Origin: Epiperipatus broadwayi
Lineage: Eukaryota; Onychophora; Udeonychophora; Euonychophora; Peripatidae
Length of the DNA stretch: 64,000 nt
Reading direction: 5' to 3'
NCBI GenBank assembly: GCA_028023455.1
Contig: JAQFVV010013353.1
Location: 62,001 to 126,000 of the forward strand
Part shown: positions 35,220 through 46,055 of the stretch, one piece after another
Layout: every line of letters begins with the position of its first letter
How positions within the stretch are numbered: the first letter of the stretch is position 1
Notes under the pieces: model-generated
Database searches by the model: none
The model's input: the letters and a program-made list of their open reading frames with translations, nothing else
Told to the model about the DNA's origin: nothing
Program-made: the position numbers and the translations under genes

Positions 35220-35762
35220 AGATTCAAAAAAACCAACTCAAGCTAAGCATTTATCTAAAAGATAATTCTCAAGAAGTTTACATATTGGTAATTGCAAGCT
35301 ATATATATAAGTCATGTGACATCTGACTTATTATTACTATTGTGTATATATATATATATATGTATATGCAAGTTCTCTGTCTGAAAGCAAGATTTCACAG
35401 TTCAGTAATATTTACTAAGGCAATAAACCTAAAGCATGTGTGGTTGAAAATGCGAAGGTAGGGACCTCTACAGGTCTTAACCACAAGCTTACACATTGGA
35501 AGTAAAGAGGGAAAGTATGGCACTACATTCAAAAACCAAATATTGCTTAATTGTTTGACAGTGTAAGGACATTCATATATAAGAATCAAGTCCCATTAAT
35601 CAATAATCAGCAAATGCGAAATGTACCTCTTGCTGTGTTGTATGGTGAAAAAGCATTGTAAAAAAGTCAGGTAACTGATTTTATTAAAAGACATTTTCCA
35701 AGAAAGTGGAGGGGGCATTTAAAATAACAGGTAGATTGTAGATGTTTTGAAACATTACATCA
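35220..35762. other. Gene-free AT-rich sequence
   Basis: A (TA)n run lies at 35344-35362. It contains no supported gene; the minus-strand open stretch at 35395-35589 has no recognisable features. Confidence 0.35.
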
Positions 35763-36272
35763 TTGAGTGAAGTGGATTGCATGAAATTGGATTCGTTATT
35801 GAGGTCTAATTTAGAATCAGTTATTTTTGGAATTAATACATATATAGAGAAAACGCTAATGATTAAACTACGATACCTGTTCTTATTTTATCACTGCTTA
35901 TGCTCCAATATTAGATTCAGAGAGTTCAGAAAAATAAATCTTTTATTGTTCTGTTGGATAATGTTATTACATCAAAAACATAAAAGGTTAAATTTTAGCT
36001 ATTCAAATCTCCAGTTTGGAATTAGTCACAAAACAATCACAATTAATAGTTCTGAGAACCCAAGAATGATTTTCTGGTACTCAATTTTTGACAATAGATG
36101 TACTACATTCAAATTTATTTTTTATTTTTATGAAAATAAATTTGGTGAAAATTTATGCAATCAGCTCCATGAATTAGGCATCAAAATTCAATATAGGTTT
36201 AATGATTACGATTTTAATTTGAATCAATTAAAAGATGAAACAATAATTTGTTTTCTAGGCTTTCTAAATTAA
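35763..36272 (+). CDS. Unrecognised 169-codon open frame, probably a decayed transposon protein
   Basis: In DNA this AT-rich a 169-codon frame is longer than usual for chance. It encodes MSEVDCMKLDSLLRSNLESV at the start and ends FNLNQLKDETIICFLGFLN. Residues are rich in Ile, Asn, Phe and Lys. No motif, signal peptide or zinc finger is recognisable. Downstream, to about 36960, several short frames separated by stops read like decayed coding DNA (for example TEIREFDPLMRRHIFVGLDS at about 36675), which hints that the frame is part of a larger dead element. No function can be assigned. Confidence 0.25.
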   Translation: MSEVDCMKLDSLLRSNLESVIFGINTYIEKTLMIKLRYLFLFYHCLCSNIRFREFRKINLLLFCWIMLLHQKHKRLNFSYSNLQFGISHKTITINSSENPRMIFWYSIFDNRCTTFKFIFYFYENKFGENLCNQLHELGIKIQYRFNDYDFNLNQLKDETIICFLGFLN

Positions 36273-36274
36273 CA

Positions 36275-38002
36275 AGGAAGTTGTAGGTAGTGCTATTTCT
36301 TCCAATTCAAAAGATGAGAAGCAAAATATTTAGTAAGTAATATTCAAAAAAGTTCAATCTCTTATCAGCTAGCCCTAGAAAAATAATCAATTTAAATATA
36401 TTAATAGAGTTTTAGCTAAACAAGTAGAGTTGAATTTTCAGGTACAATATAGACTTCAATGCCCTTCTACTGCATTTAATAAGTGAAATACAGAATCCCA
36501 ATGGCATATCTACTACTATTAAATTAGTTATTCATAAAGTTAATTTAGGCCAAATTTTATGCTAATAAGAAATAGCATCTCTCTAATGGAAAATCTATAA
36601 TGGCACTAAGATTATTTGATTCTAAAAATATGATGACAAAATCATGTGATCAGCCACATGTTCACAACAGTAACTGAAATTCGGGAATTTGATCCGCTAA
36701 TGAGAAGACATATCTTTGTTGGATTAGATTCATGAGCCAAGTTGAGTGAAGAAATAGTAAGAACATGTTTATAAAAACATTTTATTGTATTTCACAGATA
36801 TTCTAAAGAATCTCTCTCAATTGTTTGATGTTATTGGGGAGATGTTGGTAAAGATAGACTACGATGATGAAGGGCAACAATTAAGCAAGATATTGAAGTT
36901 TGTTTCAAAATGTAAAATTCATTGTAGAATTTAAGTCCATCACAAGATGACAAGAAAATAGAACAAAGAATCAGCATCTAATATTGGCGCATATGTATTC
37001 AGGATTAATCTCAATAATTGTCTTAAAACACATTTGGAACTTTTTAAGCATTGTCCTATCCTCTTTGTTGTTGTTTCCAGCATTATAATGACCACATTCA
37101 TTTGGGAGTCCTGATAATAATAGCCAAGATTGTAGTTAGTAAACAGTCTGATTGGATTTTATCAATATTTACCTCTCTCAGTATTTTGACTAAATAAATA
37201 CATCGTTGGTTTCCTAAAACATATATGAAGTTTGAAACTCTTGTATTAGAATGAATATAATCGTTGCCTTTAGTTGACGGAACTGAAATTTTTCTAGTTA
37301 TGGAAATTACCTGTTACTTATATATATATATGCATTCTCTCTTTCTCACGCACACATACATATACAATATTATAAAATTTATATGTGAAATATTGCGAAA
37401 ATCTATTGACGGGAAAACTCGTAACAAGTCAAGTTTAACTGCCAAATAGTTTATAATTATAAAATTAATTCCACTTTACTTGAAAACCTAGAACCATATA
37501 TGGAATACAAGACAACTTCAGACAATGATACCAATGACAATGGATGTTTTTTTCAAAGTAGTTATAAACAGTGCTGCATTGAAATTGACTCGACTTTGTA
37601 TTCCTGAGATAGAATCATTGGTATTCATTTTAATAACATTGACAGTGATCGATCTATTTGGGAGTTAGACACCGAATATCATTTATATAAGGCGGTTGCA
37701 TCCAGCGCTCTTTGCTTTCAGCTAGGAATATATAGAATAAACTAAACGTGCTAATACAAAACTGACAACTATATAAAAATATTCACCACACGAAATTTAA
37801 ATCATTCATATAATTAAGTTTATATGTAACAGACTCCTATTTACTTTGATAACATATCAAAAATACCACCAAGCAGCTTTTCAAGGATGGTTATGTTATG
37901 ACTGAAATGTCATATCTTAAGTGGTTACAGAGATCTCTAGTGGCATCCCAATATATAATACAACGTTTTTCCTTTTATATATTAATCGTTGCATCTATTA
38001 GA
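36275..38002. other. No supported gene; possible decayed coding DNA in the first 700 bases
   Basis: See the frame at 35763 for the 36275-36960 part. Beyond it only a TA run at about 37318-37332 and AT-rich DNA are seen. Confidence 0.3.
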
Positions 38003-38484
38003 TCATCATCATCATCATCATTATTTTTAATATTTATTGATCCACTATAAGATGAACATCTCTCCTATCAATTCAACATACTTCTTTATTTTGTGCATAT
38101 ATCTCACATATGATCTCTTTCTAGGTCTTTTAAATCTCTTGGAATCCAGTTTAAGATTTCAACTGTTCATCTATTATCATCTCTTCTAACAAAATTTACA
38201 GCCCAACTTCAGTTTCTTCATTCTTTCAATAATTTTTTATAATATTTGCTTGTTCTTTCCCGCATGTATTTCGTTTTTAATCTCTTCTTATTACACCTAT
38301 CATACGTCTCTCCATATTTTATTGAGTGGACTGTCGTTTCTGTATTGCTCTTTTGTTAAGTATCTAAATCCCAGATTCAGAAGTAAGAACTGGTGACCCA
38401 CATATTAAAAACTATCCTGTTCAAACACAGACACATTTCTTTTAATATTAAATTATTTATACCAAAACTATTCCAACCATTAAC

Positions 38485-38700
38485 ACAGGCAAAACTCTCT
38501 ATACAGTATTGCCACTCAGGGCAAGCCAGAGTAATCAATGGATGCAAGAAGGATTGTGCATAAAATCCCCACCTATTGCCTACTCATCCAATATCCCCAG
38601 ACTAGTTTCTGACTTGTGGCCTTCGTGAGTGAGGAACCTCGGATCTAACAACCCTGCATCTAGATCTTAGGATGGAGAGTTTCACTTGTTTTAATAATAG
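38485..38700. mobile_element. Ribozyme foldback-family copy nested in the LINE
   Basis: GGCAAAACTCTCTATACAGT, GCCACTCAGGGCAAGCCAGA and the ribozyme region match the left arm and spacer of the 20-kb element. The right arm is largely missing: only GGATGGAGAGTTTCACTTG remains at about 38672. LINE homology resumes afterwards (FANDVITF at 38980 on the upstream side, RRDDNR at 38185 on the downstream side), so the insertion came after the LINE. Confidence 0.7.
38593..38635 (-). ncRNA. Decayed hammerhead ribozyme
   Basis: Same layout as the 20-kb ribozyme: UGGGGA stem I strand, GUC, AC-UA-GU stem III and GAAA are kept, but the core reads CUCACGA (38629-38623), where the invariant G of CUGANGA is C. 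Such a change is expected to abolish cleavage. Confidence 0.6.
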
Positions 38701-40260
38701 TTATGGTGATCATATGATGTCAAGTTTAATTCTATGATTAATTCCATATATTATGTTTCTATCCGTAATAATGATCAATATATTTATAATTGATAACTTC
38801 TTTTAATTCATCATTATTAATCTTTATTTTCTTCTTTTGAGAAAATCAATTGAACATTACTTTAATCTTTTTAACATTTACCTATAAACTGTATTTTCTA
38901 CTTTCATCTGATAATTGTTGCAACATTTACTGAAGCTCTAAAACATTGTTTACAAAGGTAATTACATCATTTGCAAAATCTAGATGAGTTAAATAATCCC
39001 CATTTACTTTTATTCACTTAGCTTTCCATTTTAATTACACCAAATACTTTTTGCAAAATTGCTGGAAAGAGTTTTGAAAATATGAAATCACCTTATCATA
39101 CACACTTTTCAATGTTAAACTTTTTAATATAATTATGCAATCTAATTGATGTTATTGCATTTTTATAAGTATTCTTAAGAATACAACATTATCCTGAATT
39201 TATATCTAGATGACGTAATGCTTTAATTACTGGAGAAATAAATGCTTATAAAATCAAATGCCTTTTCATAATCTACAAATTCAAAGCATAATGGCTACCT
39301 ATATTCACTGATCCTTTCTATAATTTCCCTAAATACTTGGGTGTGATCCATTATGCTAAAACCATTTTAAAATTCAGTTTGTTCTTTTATTTGGGGAGCT
39401 GTAGTCGAGTTGTAATTATTTCGGTAAAAATGTTATATAGAACTGATAAAAATTGATAGAGCCATAATTTTTATTATATTGTTTATCACCTTTTAAAAAT
39501 ATTAATATTAATACCGCATTTTCCCAATCATCTGGTATATCTTTATCATTTAGATATTTAGTATAGAACTTTGCCATTTTTTTTCTATTTTTCTCCTGCT
39601 TCTTTAAGATATCGATTATAATTCCATCATTATTTGGAGTTTTTTTTTGCTAGGTAAAATTCAGTGTCTCACTTCTTCATTTTTCACATTTCACAATGTC
39701 ATTTCTTTTTTTAGTAATAGTTCCATCTTTTTTTCTTGTTGCAGAAATAAGTTTCATCCCAATACTAACATATTGTTTTGAGACGTTTATTCTATTCTAA
39801 AACCTTTCTTGCTAGTTCACAATTGTATTTATACCATCATCAACTCTTTTTCGCACCAATTTATAAAATAGAGATATTCAAATCTTCTTAATGCATTATT
39901 TGGACATATATTCATAATCCTTCTTTCTTCATAAATTGTCTTGTCTCAGTTAAAATTTTATTGGTCAATTGCTACTTTTTGTACTAGCTATTTTGTTGCA
40001 GTTTTTGAAAGTGTACGCGTTATCTTCCCATTGATTTTATTAAAAACTGAATCATGTTCAAAATCCATTAATATTTGTATACGATTTGCAAGTTCTAATT
40101 TAATTTCATTGTAATGTTTCTGAAGATAATGAATATCAATTGTAAACTTTTTTATAACAATTTTTGTCTTTCTAGTTTTGCATTAACATGTACCTTATAT
40201 CTCACTAATCGATGATCACTTCCTGTGTTGAATTTATTAAGAACATTACCATTTAGATAT

Positions 40261-40854
40261 TAAAGTGTAAATTCATTATATAACTTTTAAAAACTCAAAA
40301 TTTAAAATAAATCCCACAATTTCTGCTTTAATGGCTAATTCCCTCACGTTTGATACAAAAAAATGGTTTGGTGGAATTACCTTAAAATGCTACTAGATGA
40401 CTCTGCAGCCAACTAAAGATTCGTGTTTACAAGCCACATAACGGTAATTCTGAAGAACTAATTCGTTATTTCTGATGTAATATCAAAGTTGATAAGAATT
40501 TGTTACGCATGACTTTATATAGATATAGATTAATATAGATATAGATTAAATATACTAATGCTAAAATACAAAAAAAAAACAAGTTTATTAAATACTAAAA
40601 AAAGACATTATATTGAACTGCAACCAAATATCTTTGGAGCCAGTTAAGAAAGGGTGTTGAAAACTTTGAAATAATTATACTGAATAAGATGATTGGTGGT
40701 AATTTTTGAAATGATATCAGAATTGGCAAATGTTTGTTACATGCAAGTTTATTGGTTGGTTAATTTAAAGTTTGAATGTGTGTGTGTGATTAATTGTTGA
40801 ACGAATTTGATAAATATCTATAAACAACAATCGTTCAGTTTTCTATACTATCAT
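40261..40854. other. Gene-free AT-rich sequence
   Basis: May contain the worn-out 5' part of the LINE, but no motif supports this. A (TG)n run lies at about 40778. Confidence 0.3.
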
Positions 40855-41332
<478 letters not shown>

Positions 41333-41677
41333 CAATTTATATCTTTTCTCGTCATCTTCAAATGATATTTTAATTATGTTACATTATATATATTTTTACT
41401 TTCAACCTTTATATGTTTATATAAATTAAATTTGTACCAATCAATTCACTGGTAATAGACACTTACTAATTCTGACACCATACTAAAAGAACTAAGCAAT
41501 AGTCTCTTCTAGTGCAATTGTTTTATAACTTGCAATATTATTTTTCAATTGTCTATGAGTCAGACAATAGTATCTCAATATAATGTATAAAGAGGTTTCA
41601 AAATAAGTATCAAAGATAAGACCGAATTAGATTATAAAGCATGAAATAATCACAACACAATTTCTTAAATATTAAGC
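41333..41677. other. Gene-free AT-rich sequence
   Basis: Nothing recognised. Confidence 0.3.
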
Positions 41678-41967
41678 ATTCAAATATCAACCTTTCAAGT
41701 TAATTGTCCATGCGCTTTTTGCGAGTGTTAATAATAAATGGATACTTTCCTTTCCAATACAAGATATAGTATTTATGCAGGAATAAAATGAATACACTTA
41801 TTCCTACAACTCAAATGCTTATATATGAGCAAATCTGAAGTACTGGCAAAGAAAGCATGAGGATAGACCACTCACTTTAAATTGGAAAGGAAAGCATTCA
41901 TTTATTATTAACACTTGCAAAAAGTGCATGCACAATTAGCTTGAAAGGCTGATATTTGAATGTAATA
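41678..41967. mobile_element. Foldback element
   Basis: Inverted arms of about 85 bases (41678-41764 and 41879-41967): ATTCAAATATCAACCTTTCA against GAAAGGCTGATATTTGAAT, and TGTCCATGCGCTTTTTGCGA against GCAAAAAGTGCATGCACAA. Spacer about 115 bases. No coding sequence. Confidence 0.7.
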
Positions 41968-42664
41968 CAATTGTAAACATAGCTATATAAAAATAAATGC
42001 TTATTTAAATATTAAGCATTTAAATGTTATAGTAAACTAGCCTATGGAAAGTCGAAACAAACACACATTAATTAATAATTTATTATAATATAAACTAAAT
42101 GTGCCATTGACTAAACTGATAATCAAATAAATCAATTACTTCTTAACAAAATTTGAACAAACCAGCCAATCAGCTCCTCTCTGTCAATTGTTTGCTGTAA
42201 TATTTAATTATTTAATATTTAAGTAGATTTGTATCATAATTATTTAATCAATTAAAATCTAATAGGGTCTTTATTTATTTATGTGGAAAAATCTTTTTAC
42301 ATTTCATTGAGATTCTATGGATACTGGGTTTGCCAACCATTAAACAGTTCCAAGAAAAGAAACAATTATTTAAAACGTCTGATTAGCTAATTATTATAGT
42401 GGGATAATAAAATTGGTAAAAGGTTGTGATTGACTGGTTTAAACAACTCAATAATTAACACTTATAGAGGGTGTAGCAATAAGCATATTTTGTTTATGAT
42501 ATAGCATATTCTTTATTAATATTGATTAAAGTTTAATCAGTAATTTATAGTTGCATTTAATTCGGTCACAGACTGAGTAGTATTTAAATCCTTAACAGTT
42601 AAAAGAACTACACCATAAGTATTTCATTCCAATTGGTTCTAATAAATTTGCTTGACTGTTCAGA
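41968..42664. other. Gene-free AT-rich sequence
   Basis: Nothing recognised. Confidence 0.3.
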
Positions 42665-43795
42665 AGTTTATAAGAAACCAGATCACTGAAGTGATAGAAC
42701 TGGTTCATAATACATAGATTTTGAGCTTCAAAATAGGTCACACTATTGCCACAAAGCATGCTGGGAAACTCTGAAAGACTTATAATTGAATGTTATTAGT
42801 CAGGGATTCATAGCAAGTTCGTCATGAAAAGTGACAGAGCTGAACAGCAATGCATGGGTTTTTAGTTCCAGAGTTTTCATTCTTCCACTGAACCAGCATA
42901 CTGGGAACTCAGAAAGAATATAGTAATTGAATGGTTTATTATTCAGGAATTTATAAGAAATTCAAACATCATAACTGACAGAGATGGGTTACCATCTATC
43001 ATTGCACCAAAGCATGCTGGGAGCTCAGAAAGAATATAGGAATTGAATAGCTTTTTATTCAGGAATTTATAAAAACTTCAAGCATCAGAAGTGACAGAGC
43101 TGGGCTGTGATCCATGGACTTTGAGTTTCAGAGTTTTGCCCCTCTACCACTGCAGCAAAGCATGCTGGGAACTCAGAAAGACTAAAATAATTTAATGATT
43201 TATTACTCAGGAGTTTATAAGAAGTTCAAGCATCAGAAGTAACAGAGTGGGACTACAATCTATGAACTTTGAGCTTCTCTACTACTGCAGCAAAACGGGC
43301 TGGGAATTCAGGAGTTCATAAGAAGTTCAAACATTGGAAGTAACAGAACTGGGTGGTGATATATAGACCTTAAGCTCCAGAGTCTGCCATTCCATCAATG
43401 CAGCAAAGCATGCTGGGAACTCAGAAAACTATAGTAATTGAATGGTTTATTATACCAAGAGTTCATAAGAAGTTTAATCACCAGAAGTGACAGTGCTGGA
43501 CTGCATTCCATGGACCTTGAGTTTCAGAGTCTGACATTCTACCACTGCAGCAAAGAATGCTGGGAACAGAGTTCATAGGAAGTTCAAGGATCAGATGTGA
43601 AAAGCTGGGCTGCAATCCATGGACCTTGAGCTCGAAAGTCTGCCACTATATCATTGCAGCAAAGCATTCTGGGAACAGAGTTCATAAAAAGTTCAAGCAT
43701 CACAAGTAATGGAGCTATGGTGTGATCCATGGACCTTGAGCTACAAAATATGCCCCTCTACCAATGAAGTAAAGCATGCAGGCACAATAGAATAT
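42665..43795 (-). repeat. Degenerate tandem array of tRNA-like units
   Basis: GCAAAGCATGCTGGGAACTC or a close variant recurs at about 42758, 42896, 43011, 43160, 43297, 43407, 43555, 43666 and 43787, spaced 110-149 bases. On the minus strand each unit reads GCTGCAGTGGTAGAGGGGCA, an A-box-like string as in a tRNA D-arm, and about 35 bases later CATGGATCACAGCCC, a weak B-box relative. The units have lost tRNA pairing and vary in length, so they are pseudo-tRNA or SINE-head units multiplied in tandem, with tRNA-Gly-like wording at the A box. Confidence 0.55.
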
Positions 43796-44148
43796 AACAC
43801 GGGAGTAAATTTATTGTTATCATTATTGAATCAAAATTGCATGAAATAACATAACTAAAGCTGAAAACAACACTCTAAAAATGTATACACACACACACAC
43901 ATACACCTCAGAAGTTTAAATGCATTGTATTGTGGTTTAAAAATTTACAATATAATGATTAGAAGCTAGCTTTACTGGGAGTAACTTTACTATTCATTTA
44001 AGTGACACATTCTTATTACCTTAATTTTTATGAGGGCACTTCAAAGGCGTTGAGAGATAGACAAATGTTACTAGTTAATAAATATACTCAAATGATTTTA
44101 GTTATGAACTTTGTTACCAATATTAATGTATATGTTTTCTTTCCTCAT

Positions 44149-44150
44149 AG
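44149..44150 (+). other. Probable 3' splice site in front of the GPCR coding exon
   Basis: TTTTCTTTCCTCATAG (44135-44150) is a pyrimidine tract ending in AG, 16 bases before the likely start codon at 44167. It suggests that at least one 5' non-coding exon lies upstream, possibly beyond the tRNA-like array. Confidence 0.6.
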
Positions 44151-44166
44151 GAACATAGGATATCTC

Positions 44167-45231
44167 ATGACTTTATATGGGGTAGCGATGATGGAAGAAA
44201 AAGACTACACTGAAGAATATAGGGTGGCAGTTTCAACAAATCTAAGTAATAACTATTCTTCCATTGACGAAACTGTGTCTTCTCTAATTGTACTTAAATA
44301 TCGCTCAATATTAGTTTATATTTATCCAACCTTAACATTACTTGGAATATTTGGAAACCTTACCAATATTTTAATTTTTAGTAAAATGGAATTAAATGCC
44401 TCCGTGAGGCGATTATTTCTTTTACTTTGTGTAGGTGATTTTATAACTGTAATAACTCCTATTCCTGCATTAGTATATATTTTTAGACCCGTTCCTGTTA
44501 ACGAAATCCTTTTGTATTACTCAACTCACATCACAATGCCTTTAATTATGTCTGAAGGAACAATTTGCTTTTTTATTTATTTATTTATAACGGCTCAGCG
44601 TTTTGTATCCATTTATTATCCTCATTCTGTTAAAACTCTATTTAATAATAAAAACATTTTGATATTTACAGTTATTGCAATTATTATCTCCTTTCTTCTT
44701 AATTTACACCATATTCATTCTGGAACGACCACATCGATAATTTATGATCATCAGAAGATTGGTGTACTGATTGTGAATAAGAAGCATATTTGCAGTGGAC
44801 TTTTTAGGTTTTTGACTTTTACAGAAATAATGATCGTAACTACTGGAATATTTCTTCCATCTTTGATTCTAAATTGCTTCATCGTAATTAAATATGGTAA
44901 AACACTCAAACGTAAACGAAATCTAACTAATTCTCGAAATCGTAAAAGTATTCTAAATGAAATGAAAAACTTGTTTATTTTAACCAACGTTACTTTATAT
45001 ATGTATATAATTAATGGAATTCCGATAGCAGTATTTTTAATAACATCATCGAGTCATGCGGATATAGATATAATAAGCAAACAGTTTACCATAGCAATAA
45101 TCTTAGAATATCTGAATTTTGTTTTACCATTTTACTTATATGTTTTAACAAATAAAGTTTTTCGCCAAACTTTTGTAAACTTATTTTCCTCAGTTAAGAA
45201 CTTAAGGATAGTACCCGTAGAACGTTATTAA
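44167..45231 (+). CDS. Divergent rhodopsin-like GPCR (FMRFamide-receptor-like)
   Basis: A complete single-exon receptor of 354 residues if it starts at 44167; the frame is open further up to 44002, but a good splice acceptor at 44150 makes that part probably intronic. Another start at 44191 (MEEKD) is possible. The N-tail has N-glycosylation sites (NLS at 25, NYS at 29). Seven segments are visible: TM1 about 47-72 with GN (63-64), TM2 82-104 with D91, TM3 118-145 ending QRF instead of DRY (R145 kept), TM4 163-181 without the usual Trp, TM5 213-242 with P231, TM6 266-292 with P286, and TM7 304-328 with PFYLY in place of NPxxY, the form seen in FMRFamide-type receptors. The conserved TM3 cysteine is missing although C209 remains in loop 2. 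A peptide ligand is inferred from family resemblance only. Confidence 0.85.
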   Translation: MTLYGVAMMEEKDYTEEYRVAVSTNLSNNYSSIDETVSSLIVLKYRSILVYIYPTLTLLGIFGNLTNILIFSKMELNASVRRLFLLLCVGDFITVITPIPALVYIFRPVPVNEILLYYSTHITMPLIMSEGTICFFIYLFITAQRFVSIYYPHSVKTLFNNKNILIFTVIAIIISFLLNLHHIHSGTTTSIIYDHQKIGVLIVNKKHICSGLFRFLTFTEIMIVTTGIFLPSLILNCFIVIKYGKTLKRKRNLTNSRNRKSILNEMKNLFILTNVTLYMYIINGIPIAVFLITSSSHADIDIISKQFTIAIILEYLNFVLPFYLYVLTNKVFRQTFVNLFSSVKNLRIVPVERY

Positions 45232-45833
45232 AATAATACTATTTTAATTTTTGGGTAGCGTGTAAAAGATTGTGCTTAATTTAATGATGCAACCTGGTCA
45301 TTTTAACAATTACTCATCTAATTGCATATGGTGAAATTATCTGTAAGAGAAAATTCACACCAGCTTTTATTCACCTATGTCTCTTCTTGATTACACCACC
45401 TGATCTATATTTATCCATCATATAACTATTTCATTCTTCTTAAACCACACTAATAACTCAGTAACATGAGTCATTGAATAAGTATGAAAAAGTATAGACT
45501 ACTTTATATAACAAGTAGATAACCTAAATGCATAAATAATGTTTTTTAAAATATTTTTTAGCAGTTTTTAAACATAAGCTTGATTATCAAAGTTACACAT
45601 CTTTTCTGCTGAAAATATTTTTATTAATAGATAGCTTAATATTTAAAGTGTTACTTATTTAAAACCTCAGTACTAAATTTTATCCTCAGTTCGATAATGT
45701 AAAACTTCTGATAAAGAGAAAGAAATTTTTTTGAGCACATATTAAAGTTGCTCCTTATTAAACTTCCAAAAATAATGCTGAAGCTCTGTTAAATATATCC
45801 TTTCAAATGCTGCTTTTTAAATATTTTCCCTAT
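45232..45833. other. GPCR 3' flank, no further gene
   Basis: No canonical AATAAA close to the stop was seen, so the poly(A) site could not be placed. AT-rich sequence otherwise. Confidence 0.35.
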
Positions 45834-46055
45834 TTTCTCTCTCTCTCTCTCTTTCACTCTCTTTTGCTTCCGTCTTCTCTTTTTGCCTTCCTTAGTTTTT
45901 ATCTGATATTTTTCTTCTTTCTCTTTTACTGCCCTTCGCTCTTCTCTCTTTCACTCTCTTTTGCTTCCGTCCTTTCTTTTTGCCTTCCTCTGTTTTTTAT
46001 CTGATCTTTTTTCTTTCTTACTCTCTCTCTTTTACTCCCCTTCGCTCTCTGTTTA
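45834..46055. repeat. CT-rich tract with a 120-bp tandem duplication
   Basis: The segment CTCTTTCACTCTCTTTTGCT, CCGTC, TTTTTGCCTTCCT, TTTTTATCTGAT and CTTTTACT is present twice (about 45846 and 45943), both within a pyrimidine-only context and flanked by (CT)n. Confidence 0.85.

Larger units (their letters stand above)
38003..40260 (-). mobile_element. Degenerate RTE-type LINE
   Basis: Minus-strand peptides in order: NTGSDHRLVRYKVHVNAKLE (about 40245-40161), the C-terminal end of the apurinic-type endonuclease; DGIIIDILKKQEK (39626) and PDDWENAVLILIF (39525); EQ...F then DHTQV (39385-39340); FVDYEKAFDFI (39281-39249), RT motif A; FANDVITF (38980-38957), degraded motif C; then a C-terminal part with RRDDNR (about 38185) and WIPRD. 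This is the RTE order and wording. Stops and frameshifts are everywhere. The element ends at its 3' side in a (GAT)n tail (38003-38022), as RTE LINEs do. The 5' end beyond 40260 is not recognisable. A ribozyme foldback copy is inserted at 38485-38700. Confidence 0.85.

Noticed and set aside
44002-44166. Upstream extension of the GPCR frame with ATG at 44002
   Set aside because: A strong 3' splice site at 44150 lies inside it, the extra residues do not look like a signal peptide and later ATGs fit the receptor N-tail better.
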